NCBI GenBank assembly: GCA_937896065.1
Contig: CALBLI010000069.1
Span: forward strand, 1 to 25,361
Direction of reading: 5' to 3'
From: an uncultured Caryophanales bacterium
GTDB taxonomy: Bacteria; Bacillota_I; Bacilli_A; RFN20; CAG-288
Length of the DNA: 25,361 nucleotides
Shown: positions 1-8,002 of the stretch, in pieces
Layout: the number at the start of each line of letters is the position of its first letter
Position numbering within the stretch: position 1 is the first letter of the stretch
Made by a program: the position numbers and the translations under genes
The notes under the pieces: generated by a model
Seen by the model: the letters and a program-made list of their open reading frames with translations, nothing else
What the model was told of the DNA's origin: nothing
Databases searched by the model: none

Positions 1-217
1 TACTGCTTTAGATATAGAAATTAAAACTGGTAGACATAATCAAATAAGAAAGGCAATTGCTTCTTTAAATTTAACATTACTAGGTGATAAAAGATATTCT
101 CATAATACTAATAAAAGAATGTATTTAAATGCTTATAAATTGATATTTAAAGAAGATGAAAGATTGTCAAAAATCAAATTTGAAATAAAGCCTTTATGGA
201 TTATCAAGGAGAATTAA
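1..217 (+). CDS. RluA-family 23S rRNA pseudouridine synthase, C-terminal part (5' end outside window)
   Basis: Only the last 71 codons are present, in the frame that starts at base 2, ending at TAA 215-217. The fragment begins with a close match to the conserved RluA/RluD C-terminal motif (TGRHNQIRKAI, family form TGRTHQIR) and continues with LLGDKRYS, the family's LGDxxYG block. This family isomerises uridine to pseudouridine in rRNA or tRNA. The catalytic GRLD motif would lie upstream of the window. The stop codon is one base from the next start, and the AAGGAG that serves rluB (206-211) lies inside this coding end, so the two pseudouridine synthases are very probably co-transcribed. Which uridine is modified cannot be told from this fragment. 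Confidence 0.85.
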   Translation, partial: TALDIEIKTGRHNQIRKAIASLNLTLLGDKRYSHNTNKRMYLNAYKLIFKEDERLSKIKFEIKPLWIIKEN

Positions 218-218
218 A

Positions 219-971
219 ATGGAAAAAGAAAGATTACAAAAAGTTATTGCTAATTTAGGATATTGCTCAAGAAGGAAAGCCGAGGAACTCATTCTAGCAG
301 GTGAAGTTAAAGTAAACGATGAAGTAGTTTCACAACTTGGCTTTAAATGCTATCCAACCGATAAAATTGCAATTGATGATAAAATCATCAACAATCAAAA
401 TGAACAATTAGTTTATTATATATTAAACAAGCCAAAATATTATATATGTACAGCCTCTGACCCACAAAATAGAAAAACAATCTTTGAATTATTACCAAAA
501 GATGAAGGCAGATTATTTTCAGCTGGAAGACTTGATTATGAGTCAAGTGGACTCATTATTGTTACAAATGATGGCGACTTTGCAAATCTTATAACTCATC
601 CTTCTACATCACTTGAAAAAGAATATATAGTTGTTTGTAAAAATACATCTTTTGGTAATGAAGAAAAGAAATTAAAAGAAGGATTATATGTCACAAGAAG
701 AGGATATAAAGCTAGACCATGTGAGTGTAAACTTCTTGATGATAATATAGAAGATAATACTAGTACTTATTCGATTATTTTACATGAAGGAAAGAAAAGG
801 CAAATACGTGATATGATGATGACTCTTCATCATCCAGTTATCTCCTTAACTAGAATACGTGTTGGTTCATTAACACTAGGAAGATTAAAAGAAAAAGAAT
901 ATACAAGTATTGATTTAAATACCATAAATGCCATCAAAGAAGAATGTAGAAAAAACAAGTCATCTAATTAA
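219..971 (+). CDS. rluB: RsuA/RluB-family rRNA pseudouridine synthase
   Basis: A 250-residue protein of normal family length. Residues about 1-60 form an S4 RNA-binding domain (RLQKVIANLGYCSRRKAEEL). The catalytic block is GRLDYESSGLIIVTNDG, with the nucleophilic aspartate at D106. A C-terminal GKKRQIRDM motif, the family's EGKxRQIRRM block, completes the fold. The family converts a uridine of 23S or 16S rRNA to pseudouridine; by similarity to Bacillus RluB, helix 89-90 of 23S rRNA is likely. The ATG at 219 has AAGGAG at the right distance and follows the preceding pseudouridine synthase stop by one base. rmuC starts 26 bp downstream. The exact target base is inferred from family, not seen. 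Confidence 0.9.
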   Translation: MEKERLQKVIANLGYCSRRKAEELILAGEVKVNDEVVSQLGFKCYPTDKIAIDDKIINNQNEQLVYYILNKPKYYICTASDPQNRKTIFELLPKDEGRLFSAGRLDYESSGLIIVTNDGDFANLITHPSTSLEKEYIVVCKNTSFGNEEKKLKEGLYVTRRGYKARPCECKLLDDNIEDNTSTYSIILHEGKKRQIRDMMMTLHHPVISLTRIRVGSLTLGRLKEKEYTSIDLNTINAIKEECRKNKSSN

Positions 972-997
972 TTTTTTAAAAAATTGGGAGTTATATT

Positions 998-2245
998 ATG
1001 AATACTATTTTACTTATTTTATCTATTATATCAGTCATTTTAGTTTTAATATGTTTGATCATTTTAATTTTGATTTTAAATAAAAATAATTCAAATCAAT
1101 TTGATAACAAGCATATTGATGAACTTATAAAAGAAATCAATACATTAAATACTTCTGTTACTAAAGATGTTCAAAATTTAAAAGAACAAAATAAAGAGCA
1201 AATTGAAACAATTTCAAATAACGTTGAATCAATAAAAAACTCTTTTAATGCTTTTGATTCTAAGATGATTATTCAATTAAATAGTAGTTATAAAGAATTA
1301 AACGCTTCTTTAAATGTTAATCTTGATAAAATCAGAAGTGATAATGAAAATAAGTTGAATAAAATTCAAGAAGAAGTCACTAACAAATTAGATCAGACTT
1401 TAAATAATAAATTGCAATCTCATTTCAATAATGTCATAACTCAACTTGGAGATGTCAATAAAAGTGTTGGTGAAATAAAAAGCATTGCAAGCGATGTAGG
1501 TTCATTAAAAAGCATTTTAACAAATGTTAAAACTAAAGGGATCACTGGTGAAGTTATTCTTGGAACAATAATTGATGAAGTATTAACCAAAAACCAGTAT
1601 TCTACTAATGTTGTCACTAAAGTTAATTCAAAGAATCCTGTTGAATATGCTATCAATCTTCCTAATGGTAAAGATGGCGATGTTTTATATTTACCAATTG
1701 ATTCTAAATTTCCAACAACTAGTTATAATGAAATTATAGATGCAAGAAATGAAGGAAATAAAGAAAAAGTAGAAAACGCTCAAAAAGAATTGAAAAGAAA
1801 TATCAAAAATTTTGCTAAAGATATACGCGATAAATATATTGATGAACCAAATACTACTCCCTTTGCTATCATGTTTTTGCCTAATGAGGGCTTATTTTGT
1901 GAAGTTATCAATGATGGTTTATTTGAAGAAATTCAAAATGAATATAAAGTTATAATCACAGGTCCAACCACCTTCACTGCCATCTTAAATGCACTCAGAG
2001 TCGGTTTTAAAACATTACAGCTTCAAAAGAAGAGCGGTGAATTATATAATCTACTAATTGAAATTAAAAAAGAATTCTTTAAATTCGCTGAGTGCTTAGA
2101 AAAAACACAAACGAATATGAATAAAGCACAAGATAGTCTTAACGAACTAGCTGGAACAAGAACAAGACAACTTAAAAGACAACTAGATAAAATAAGTGAT
2201 GGTGATGATGAAAGTGAAGAAGTAAATGAAACTATCAAACAATGA
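998..2245 (+). CDS. rmuC: DNA recombination protein RmuC
   Basis: A 415-residue membrane-anchored protein. Residues 4-27 are one strongly hydrophobic N-terminal helix. Residues about 40-165 are charged and heptad-like, a predicted coiled coil. The RmuC core (about 175-375) shows GDVLYLPIDSKFPT and ITGPTTFTAILNALRVGFKTLQ, both diagnostic of the family. RmuC was described as limiting inversion at short inverted repeats, and its core is regarded as related to PD-(D/E)xK nucleases. The C-terminal 30 residues are acidic and probably disordered. GGGAG precedes the ATG. The TGA stop sits exactly where the family ends, arguing that TGA is not a sense codon here. The gene meets mnmA tail to tail with one base between stops. 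Confidence 0.92.
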   Translation: MNTILLILSIISVILVLICLIILILILNKNNSNQFDNKHIDELIKEINTLNTSVTKDVQNLKEQNKEQIETISNNVESIKNSFNAFDSKMIIQLNSSYKELNASLNVNLDKIRSDNENKLNKIQEEVTNKLDQTLNNKLQSHFNNVITQLGDVNKSVGEIKSIASDVGSLKSILTNVKTKGITGEVILGTIIDEVLTKNQYSTNVVTKVNSKNPVEYAINLPNGKDGDVLYLPIDSKFPTTSYNEIIDARNEGNKEKVENAQKELKRNIKNFAKDIRDKYIDEPNTTPFAIMFLPNEGLFCEVINDGLFEEIQNEYKVIITGPTTFTAILNALRVGFKTLQLQKKSGELYNLLIEIKKEFFKFAECLEKTQTNMNKAQDSLNELAGTRTRQLKRQLDKISDGDDESEEVNETIKQ

Positions 2246-2246
2246 T

Positions 2247-3389
2247 CTAATATTCAATTTCTTTCATATTCTTATCATATGTTTTAGAAATGATTCCTGA
2301 ACCTAATACTCTATCTTCTAGATATAAAGCAGCTATTTGACCTTTGCAAACATATGGAATCTTATCATAAGTTAAAACAGCACTCTGTTTATCATCATTA
2401 ATTTTTAAAACAACGGGCAAATCCTTACCTCGATATCTAAATTTACAATTGCATTTGAATTCGCCAACTGGTAAATCACTTCCAATAAAATTAAATGACG
2501 TCAAAAGACATCCATATGAAAAACGATATTCAGTGTTTTCTTCTTGACAGACATATAAAATATTTTTATTTAAATTTTTGCCTACCACAAAGAAAGGATC
2601 ATCTTTATATCCTTTAATACCACCGATACCTAATCCTTTATGCTGACCAACTGTATAATATAAAATGCCATCGTGTCTTGCAATAACTTTACCTGTTTTT
2701 ATATCGACAATGTCACCTTCTTTACTAGGAAGATAATTAGATAGAAACTGTTTGAAATTTCTTTCACCAATAAAGCAAACACCTGTTGAATCTTTCTTTT
2801 TAGCAACAGGAAGATTCAATTTTAAAGCAATTTCTCTTACTTCTACTTTGGTGATATTTTCAAGTGGAAAAAGACAATAACCAATTTGAGAAGAATTTAA
2901 TTGTGATAGAAAATATGATTGATCCTTATTCAAATCAAAAGCTTTGTATAAGTGGGCTTCATTATTTTCATCAACTCTTTTTGCATAATGTCCCATGGCA
3001 ATATAGTCATAATTTAATGACTTAGCATAATTAATGAAATGTCCAAATTTAATATATTTATTGCAGAAAACATCTGGATCTGGAGTATAGCCTTGTTTAT
3101 ATGTATTTAAAAAAGAATCAAAAACTTCTTTATAATATTCTTCAATGAAGTCCTTTCTTAAAAGTTGAATATCTAACACTTTAGCAGTGTTTAAAGCATC
3201 ATCATAATCTAGTTCCTGTGAACATTTTGATAAATTCAAATTTGGATTGCCAGAGATATCATTATTAGCAATAGAATCCCAGTTTCTCATAAAGCAACCA
3301 GTAACATCATACCCTTGCTGTTTTAATATATAAGCACTGACAGCTGAATCAACTCCGCCAGAAAAACCAAGCAATACTCTCTTCTTCAT
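2247..3389 (-). CDS. mnmA: tRNA-specific 2-thiouridylase MnmA
   Basis: A 380-residue enzyme that makes 2-thiouridine at wobble U34 of tRNA-Lys, -Glu and -Gln, using persulfide sulfur and ATP. The PP-loop SGGVDSAVSAY is at residues 10-20. The catalytic cysteine is C109 (PDPDVFCN) and the persulfide-relay cysteine is C205 (STGVCFIG). The MGHYA block and the C-terminal beta-barrel are also present. Between the PP-loop and the DYDDAL block sits a stretch of about 25 residues (NNDISGNPNLNLSKCSQEL) longer than in enterobacterial MnmA; I recall a similar insert in Mycoplasma enzymes. The start overlaps the dtd stop by 4 nt, so the two are translationally coupled in one operon read from the dtd promoter. 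Confidence 0.95.
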   Translation of the reverse strand: MKKRVLLGFSGGVDSAVSAYILKQQGYDVTGCFMRNWDSIANNDISGNPNLNLSKCSQELDYDDALNTAKVLDIQLLRKDFIEEYYKEVFDSFLNTYKQGYTPDPDVFCNKYIKFGHFINYAKSLNYDYIAMGHYAKRVDENNEAHLYKAFDLNKDQSYFLSQLNSSQIGYCLFPLENITKVEVREIALKLNLPVAKKKDSTGVCFIGERNFKQFLSNYLPSKEGDIVDIKTGKVIARHDGILYYTVGQHKGLGIGGIKGYKDDPFFVVGKNLNKNILYVCQEENTEYRFSYGCLLTSFNFIGSDLPVGEFKCNCKFRYRGKDLPVVLKINDDKQSAVLTYDKIPYVCKGQIAALYLEDRVLGSGIISKTYDKNMKEIEY

Positions 3390-3838
3390 TTGATGACCTC
3401 TTTTGAATCTAAAATGATAGTGAATGGACCATCATTTATAAGTGAAACTTTCATATCAGCATGAAAGATGCCAAATTCACAACGTGGATATTTTTTAGAG
3501 ATTTCATCTTTAAAGTAATCATATAAAATAACACTTTCTTCTTTCCTTAAAGCATTTGTAAAAGAAGGTCTATTACCTTCTTTTAAAGAAGCATACAAAG
3601 TAAACTGAGAGACAGCTAGTATTTGTCCATCAATATCTTTTATTGAAAGACTAGTTAAGCCTCTATCATCAGGAAAGATTCTTGCTTTCAACAACTTATC
3701 AATCATTTTATCAACAATCGTTTTATTATCACTCAAAGTGAATCCTACAAAGATGACAAAACCTTTGTCAATTTTAGATACTTCTTTATCATCGACTGTA
3801 ACTGATGCTTTCAAACATTCTTGTATTAAAAAAATCAT
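3386..3838 (-). CDS. dtd: D-aminoacyl-tRNA deacylase (DTD)
   Basis: DTD hydrolyses D-amino acids, and glycine from tRNA-Ala, off mischarged tRNAs. Motifs present are KASVTVDDKEV near the N-terminus, the catalytic SQFTLYA block, and NDGPFTI, the Gly-cisPro segment that enforces chirality. An in-frame ATG 33 bases upstream (3871) would give 161 residues. I choose 3838 because MIFLIQECLKASVTV aligns directly with the family N-terminus MRAVIQRVxxASVTV, giving 150 residues, and because a TATAAT box lies between the two ATGs and places the transcript start about 2 nt before 3838, so the upstream ATG would not be transcribed from it. No Shine-Dalgarno precedes 3838. Overlaps mnmA by 4 nt. Confidence 0.92.
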   Translation of the reverse strand: MIFLIQECLKASVTVDDKEVSKIDKGFVIFVGFTLSDNKTIVDKMIDKLLKARIFPDDRGLTSLSIKDIDGQILAVSQFTLYASLKEGNRPSFTNALRKEESVILYDYFKDEISKKYPRCEFGIFHADMKVSLINDGPFTIILDSKEVIK

Positions 3839-3847
3839 ATCTAAAAT

Positions 3848-3853
3848 ATTATA
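3848..3853 (-). promoter_or_regulatory. -10 box of the dtd-mnmA operon (near-leaderless)
   Basis: A perfect TATAAT on the minus strand. Counting seven bases from its last base puts +1 at about 3841, two to three bases before the chosen dtd start at 3838. No convincing -35 box is seen 16-18 bp upstream and no extended TGn, so the call rests on the -10 alone. Confidence 0.45.
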
Positions 3854-3883
3854 AATTATTTTTGTATTCATGGGCCTTTATTT

Positions 3884-3892
3884 TGTTAAAAT
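3884..3892 (+). promoter_or_regulatory. Extended -10 promoter of the GNAT gene (leaderless)
   Basis: TGT-TAAAAT, an extended -10 element. +1 is predicted at 3899, immediately before the ATG at 3900. TTGTAT at 3862-3867 is a possible but distant -35 (19-bp spacer). No Shine-Dalgarno precedes 3900. Diverges from the dtd promoter about 30 bp away. Confidence 0.5.
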
Positions 3893-3899
3893 AATTATC

Positions 3900-4385
3900 A
3901 TGGAAATACAGATTGCTACTTTAAATGATTTAGATGAAATTTTAAAAATATACGAGGTAGCTAGAAATTTCATGAAAAGTCATAATAATCCTGATCAATG
4001 GAAAAATCATAATCCTAAAGTTGAAACTATTTTAAGTGATATAAAAAATAATAATCTATATATCATTAAAGAAAATAATTGTATTTGTGGTGTCTTTGCT
4101 TTAATTTTTGGTGATGATGCAACTTATAAAGTGATTGAAAAAGGAAATTGGTTATCAAATTCAAAATATGCGACTATCCATCGTTTAGCAAGCAATCAAA
4201 AAGTAAAAGGTATTTTTAATGAAGTGATTTCTTATTCATTATCTAAAATAAAACATTTGAGAATTGATACCCATAAAGATAATAAAGTAATGCAGCATTT
4301 AATTATAAAAGCTGGCTTTACATATTGTGGAATTATTTATGTTAATAATCACGAAGAAAGGCTTGCTTATGAGTTGATTTGCTGA
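3900..4385 (+). CDS. GNAT-family N-acetyltransferase
   Basis: A 161-residue single-domain acetyltransferase of a subfamily common in Bacillota. The N-terminus IATLNDLDEILKIYEVARNFM is followed by NPDQW, a GVFAL strand, TIHRLAS (the usual TIHRIAS acetyl-CoA-proximal strand), LRIDTHKDNKVMQHL and GFTYCGIIYV near the C-terminus. It would transfer an acetyl group from acetyl-CoA to an amine; the substrate is unknown. An ATG 30 bases upstream (3870) adds MGLYFVKIII, which is not family-like and would begin upstream of the predicted promoter, so 3900 is preferred. Monocistronic by spacing: punA has its own promoter 133 bp downstream. Confidence 0.85.
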   Translation: MEIQIATLNDLDEILKIYEVARNFMKSHNNPDQWKNHNPKVETILSDIKNNNLYIIKENNCICGVFALIFGDDATYKVIEKGNWLSNSKYATIHRLASNQKVKGIFNEVISYSLSKIKHLRIDTHKDNKVMQHLIIKAGFTYCGIIYVNNHEERLAYELIC

Positions 4386-4405
4386 TTTTTTTATATTTAG
4401 CATGC

Positions 4406-4453
4406 ATATATATAAAAAAAACATAATAAATCGCACTTTTTTATTATATATAT
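4406..4453 (+). repeat. AT-only imperfect hairpin between GNAT gene and punA
   Basis: ATATATAT followed by an A-run (4406-4421) can pair with a T-run followed by an ATATATAT arm (4437-4453), giving about 16 bp with one bulge and a 15-nt loop. It contains no GC pairs in the stem, so it is a weak terminator at best. It may simply reflect base composition. Confidence 0.3.
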
Positions 4454-4454
4454 C

Positions 4455-4483
4455 TTATAAATTTTTATGTTTTGTATTAAAAT
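4455..4483 (+). promoter_or_regulatory. Probable punA-rarA promoter
   Basis: TTATAA (4455-4460), a 17-bp spacer and TAAAAT (4478-4483) make a reasonable sigma-A-like promoter; +1 would be near 4490, giving a leader of about 29 nt. The -35 is poor. Confidence 0.4.
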
Positions 4484-4502
4484 AATATAGTTAGAGATTT
4501 TT

Positions 4503-4516
4503 ATAGGGGGTCCTAT
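4503..4516 (+). promoter_or_regulatory. punA: punA Shine-Dalgarno inside a small hairpin
   Basis: ATAGG (4503-4507) and CCTAT (4512-4516) pair around a GGGT loop. The G-rich ribosome-binding site AGGGGG (4505-4510) is partly in the stem and partly in the loop, eight bases before the ATG at 4519. The stem is only 5 bp, so any effect on translation would be mild. Confidence 0.35.
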
Positions 4517-4518
4517 TT

Positions 4519-5355
4519 ATGGAATACACAATCGAAACTCTTAATAGAATGGCAAAAGATATCAGAAATATCTCAGATTTTGCTCCAACTGTTGGTGTTG
4601 TTTTAGGAACAGGATTTAGTAATTTTGTCAATCATTTAGAAGATAATAAGTCTATCTTATTTAAAGATATTGAAGACATGCCTGAAACCACTAATCCTGC
4701 ACATAAAGGTGAATTTGTCATCGGTAGATTTGCAGGTGTCAACGTTGTTTGCATGAATGGTAGACTTCATAATTATGAAGGTTATACTTCTCCTACTTGT
4801 GTTTTACCTGTTAGAGCCATGTGTCTTTTAGGTTTAAAAGGATTAGTTTTAACAAACGCTGCAGGTGCTTTAAATCCAAAATATAGACCTGGTGATTTGA
4901 TGATTATCGAAGATCAAATTTCTCAATTTGTTCCTTCACCACTTATAGGAACTAATATTGAAGAACTTGGAACTCGTTTCCCAGATATGTCAAATGTTTA
5001 TGATGAAAAGACTACCAAGAAAATATATGATGATGCTATCGAGATCGGTTTAGATGTTAAAAAAGGAACCTATATTCAATTCCGCGGTCCTCAATATGAA
5101 TCAAAAGCTGAATCAAAACTTGCTCGTCTTTTAGGTGGTGATGCTGTTGGTATGTCAACAACAACTGAAGCTATTGCTGCTAAGCACATGGGTATTAAAA
5201 CTGTCGGTTTCTCACTCATCACTAATTTTGCAAATGGTGCAATGGTCGATGCTGATGCTATCAGCGATGATGATGTTTTAAAAGTTGCTGCCAAAAACGA
5301 AAAAGAATATACAGCTTTGCTTGAAGTTTGCATCAAAAATTTAGCTAATGCCTAA
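4519..5355 (+). CDS. punA: Purine nucleoside phosphorylase (trimeric PNP-I type)
   Basis: Catalyses phosphorolysis of purine (deoxy)nucleosides to free base and (deoxy)ribose-1-phosphate, a cytoplasmic salvage step. The phosphate-binding loop GTG is at 30-32. GRLHNYEGY (81-89), LTNAAG (111-116), GPQYES (190-195) and GMSTTTE (211-217) are hallmark blocks of the low-molecular-mass trimeric family. N236 in SLITNFA corresponds to the asparagine that selects 6-oxopurines, so inosine and guanosine are likely substrates. The 278-residue length is normal. The start overlap with rarA (8 nt) makes an operon. With the deoxynucleoside kinase nearby on the other strand, the window shows a salvage-oriented nucleotide economy. 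Confidence 0.94.
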   Translation: MEYTIETLNRMAKDIRNISDFAPTVGVVLGTGFSNFVNHLEDNKSILFKDIEDMPETTNPAHKGEFVIGRFAGVNVVCMNGRLHNYEGYTSPTCVLPVRAMCLLGLKGLVLTNAAGALNPKYRPGDLMIIEDQISQFVPSPLIGTNIEELGTRFPDMSNVYDEKTTKKIYDDAIEIGLDVKKGTYIQFRGPQYESKAESKLARLLGGDAVGMSTTTEAIAAKHMGIKTVGFSLITNFANGAMVDADAISDDDVLKVAAKNEKEYTALLEVCIKNLANA

Positions 5356-6625
5356 TATCGATAAACCTTTAGCTTTTAGGGTTAGACCAACCAAATTTGA
5401 TGATGTTTTAGGTCAAAAAGAAGTTAAAGGTTTCTTAAATAACTTAATTAAAAACAATTCATTGGTATCAATGATATTTTATGGAAGCCCTGGAACTGGT
5501 AAAACAACAACCGCCAGGGCTTTTGCTAATTCATTCAATATTCATTCTATCAATTTGAATGCCGTAACTGATAATAAAGCAGTTATGGAGGAAGCTTTTA
5601 AAGAAGCTATCAGGTTCTACCCTACAATCATTATCATTGATGAATTTCATCGTCTTGATAAAGCTAAGCAAGATTTACTTTTACCGCATTTAGAGGATGG
5701 AGATTTTTATTTGATTGGTTCGACTACTTCTAATCCATTTATTTCAATAAATAGTGCAATCCGTTCTAGATGCAAACTTCTTGAATTTAAACCTCTTGAT
5801 AAAGAAGATATTTATCTAGGTTTAAAAAGAGCTATTTCTTTAAAGGAAGGTTTAAATAATTCACGTCAATTTGATGATGATGCTTTAAAAGAAATTGCAA
5901 AATTGTCATCTGGTGATTTGCGTTTTGCTTATAATCAGCTTGAAGTGATTTCGCTTTCTTTTTTAAAAGAACATGTGATCAGTAAAGATGATGTAAAAGA
6001 AACTATCAAGTATGCAAATTATTTATCAGATAAAGATGATGATGAACATTATAATCTACTATCAGCTTTTCAAAAATCAATCAGAGGAAGCGATGTAAAC
6101 GCTGCTATATATTATCTTGCAAGACTTATTAAAACAGGCGATATTGATTCAATAATAAGAAGACTTCTTATAACTGCATATGAAGATATTGGCTTAGCTA
6201 ATCCTCAAGCAGTTGATAGAGCATATCAGGCCTGTGAAACTGCTTTAAAAGTCGGATTATCAGAAGGAAGAATCCCACTAGCATTTTCAGTAATTGACTT
6301 ATCTTTATCTCCAAAATCAAAATCGAGTGAGATAGCTATTGATAATGCATTAAGTGAAGTTGAAAGCACTAGTTATGGTGTTAAAGAATATTTAAGAAAT
6401 GTGGCAAATAACAAAGAAGATTATGACTACTCTGCTTCCGAACTTTGGTCAATAATTACTTATCTACCTGATGAAATTAAAGATATAGAATTTTATATTC
6501 CTTCCCAAACTGGTAAATATGAACGAGCTTTAAAAGAAAATTATGAGCATTTAAAAGAAAATCGAAAATTCTCATCAATCAATAAAGCTAAAGAATATTT
6601 AAATAAAAAGAAAACTAAAATTTAA
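5348..6625 (+). CDS. rarA: Replication-associated recombination protein A (RarA/MgsA AAA+ ATPase)
   Basis: A 425-residue clamp-loader-like AAA+ ATPase that acts at stalled replication forks. FRVRPTKFDDVLGQ at the N-terminus, Walker A GSPGTGKT (46-53), Walker B IIIIDE (94-99) followed by FHRLDKAKQD, sensor GSTTSNPF and the arginine-finger segment AIRSRC are all intact. The C-terminal half carries the RarA-specific tetramerisation region (SAFQKSIRGSDVNAA, RLLITAYEDIGLANPQA). FHRL replaces the usual IHRF after Walker B, a mild variant. Translation starts within the end of punA. The 3' end overlaps the convergent queT gene by 11 bp. Confidence 0.93.
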   Translation: MPNIDKPLAFRVRPTKFDDVLGQKEVKGFLNNLIKNNSLVSMIFYGSPGTGKTTTARAFANSFNIHSINLNAVTDNKAVMEEAFKEAIRFYPTIIIIDEFHRLDKAKQDLLLPHLEDGDFYLIGSTTSNPFISINSAIRSRCKLLEFKPLDKEDIYLGLKRAISLKEGLNNSRQFDDDALKEIAKLSSGDLRFAYNQLEVISLSFLKEHVISKDDVKETIKYANYLSDKDDDEHYNLLSAFQKSIRGSDVNAAIYYLARLIKTGDIDSIIRRLLITAYEDIGLANPQAVDRAYQACETALKVGLSEGRIPLAFSVIDLSLSPKSKSSEIAIDNALSEVESTSYGVKEYLRNVANNKEDYDYSASELWSIITYLPDEIKDIEFYIPSQTGKYERALKENYEHLKENRKFSSINKAKEYLNKKKTKI

Positions 6626-7280
6626 AATTCAGATTTCTTTTAGCATTAATAACTTTTAAGAATCTTCCTTTAGTCCCTTTAATAGTCGACATAAAGAAAA
6701 TATAGCCAATAACAGAGATGGCAATGATTTCACCAAGCACAACAAAACCAAAATTAGTCCAAAATAAGATAGGAACATTTTTTGAGCTCAAATCAGTTTC
6801 TAAAATAAATGTGAGTTCAGCACCAACAATTATTCCATTGATAACAGCAGGAATGAGTGTTGATAAAAATAAATGTTTACATAGTGACATCAAAAAAGCA
6901 GATATAAATGTTGCAAGAGTTCCAAATAACATATCAAGTAATGTAAGTCCCATTGTTACTGAATATATATTAGAAAGAAGACATCCTAAAGTTAATCCAA
7001 TAATATAATTAGGATTAAAGAATGCAAGTATCATTAAAAATTCAGATACTCTAACCTGAAGCTGCCCATATGAACAAAAGAAAAAAGCATAAGTTAAAGC
7101 AACATACATGGCTGCTATTATGGCGTTTGTAGCAATGCTTTTAGAATCTAATTTAAAGCATGAGAAATATTCTTTAATAGCACTTTTTTTCTCTTCTTTT
7201 ATCACTTCATTTATTTCTTCATTAGGTTTAAGCAAATCAATTTCTTTATCATTATCATTAAATTGGTTATTATCTATCAT
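6615..7280 (-). CDS. queT: QueT-family transporter, substrate-binding S component of an ECF importer for a queuosine precursor
   Basis: A 221-residue integral membrane protein. Residues 1-45 are hydrophilic and highly charged, longer than usual before the first membrane helix. The core shows the QueT signature QVRVSEFLMILAFF (about 75-88), GLTLGCLLSNIYS (95-107) and LLDMLFGTLATFISAFL (114-130), with five or six predicted membrane segments. QueT proteins bind a queuosine precursor and work with a shared EcfA-EcfA'-EcfT module, which must lie elsewhere. The ATG at 7280 has GAGG upstream; another ATG four bases earlier opens a frame that stops at once. The gene follows the kinase by 11 bp on the same strand, so it is read from that gene's promoter. 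No preQ1 riboswitch can fit in the gap. Confidence 0.8.
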   Translation of the reverse strand: MIDNNQFNDNDKEIDLLKPNEEINEVIKEEKKSAIKEYFSCFKLDSKSIATNAIIAAMYVALTYAFFFCSYGQLQVRVSEFLMILAFFNPNYIIGLTLGCLLSNIYSVTMGLTLLDMLFGTLATFISAFLMSLCKHLFLSTLIPAVINGIIVGAELTFILETDLSSKNVPILFWTNFGFVVLGEIIAISVIGYIFFMSTIKGTKGRFLKVINAKRNLNFKF

Positions 7281-7291
7281 ACATACCTCAA

Positions 7292-7933
7292 TTAATTATT
7301 TTTATAAATTTCTTTGATTGAATCAATAAGTTCTTTTCTATCATTTTTATTTAATAAACAGTCCTTTTTATCAACATCAATGGTTATTACTGGACTCTCT
7401 TTATATGAATCATAAATAAATTTATCATAATCTTTCCATAAGAATTTATAATATGAAACTAGTTTATCATCTATTTCATATTCTCTTCCACGTTCTTTGA
7501 TTCTTTTAATAACTGTATCAAAACTTCCTTTTAAATAAATCATAACATCTGGTTTTTTACTCTTCATTCCTTTGATGTCTTTCATCATTTCTTTTAATAA
7601 GTCAGTATATATCTCAAGTTCTAAATCTGAAATTCTTCCCAGTTCATGATTTTTTAAAGCAAAATAATGATCCTCATATATTGATCTATCTAAAACAGCA
7701 TTATCAAATTCTAAGGCTTCTTTAATTGATTTATATCTTGAAGAAAGAAAAGTTAATTGAAGCAAAAACGGATATCGTTTTTTTTCAATCTCTTCATCAG
7801 TTGATGAATAATATAATGGAAGAACCTTATTGTCATCGACCTTTTCATAATAGACAGGTATTTTAAATTCATCTGCAATCAAGTTTGCAGTAGTTGTCTT
7901 ACCTAAACCAATCATGCCACCAATTACTATCAT
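7292..7933 (-). CDS. Deoxynucleoside kinase (dNK / dGK-dAK type)
   Basis: A 213-residue P-loop kinase. Walker A is GGMIGLGKTT (5-14). The DRS motif (82-84, in LDRSIYEDHYFA) is the family's ERS/DRS signature. The arginine-rich lid is RIKERGREYE. It phosphorylates deoxynucleosides to monophosphates for dNTP salvage. The sequence is closest in pattern to the deoxyadenosine/deoxyguanosine kinases of Mollicutes and Lactobacillus, but base specificity cannot be read from the sequence. The ATG at 7933 has GAAAGGA seven bases upstream. It heads a two-gene operon with queT and diverges from the rubredoxin gene; the 69-bp gap must hold both promoters. Confidence 0.87.
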   Translation of the reverse strand: MIVIGGMIGLGKTTTANLIADEFKIPVYYEKVDDNKVLPLYYSSTDEEIEKKRYPFLLQLTFLSSRYKSIKEALEFDNAVLDRSIYEDHYFALKNHELGRISDLELEIYTDLLKEMMKDIKGMKSKKPDVMIYLKGSFDTVIKRIKERGREYEIDDKLVSYYKFLWKDYDKFIYDSYKESPVITIDVDKKDCLLNKNDRKELIDSIKEIYKNN

Positions 7934-7973
7934 TTTGTAATCCTTTCATTATTTTAATTAATTTTTTTATTTA

Positions 7974-7982
7974 TGTTATAAT
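7974..7982 (+). promoter_or_regulatory. Extended -10 promoter of the rubredoxin gene
   Basis: TGT-TATAAT, a perfect extended -10. +1 is predicted at about 7989, giving a 14-nt leader that carries GGAGG (7991-7995), seven bases before the ATG at 8003. Confidence 0.65.
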
Positions 7983-8002
7983 TTTTACATGGAGGAAATA
8001 AC

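Noticed and set aside
7281..7291. preQ1 riboswitch controlling queT
   Set aside because: Only 11 bp separate it from the upstream kinase gene, and nothing resembling a preQ1 aptamer is visible upstream of the kinase.
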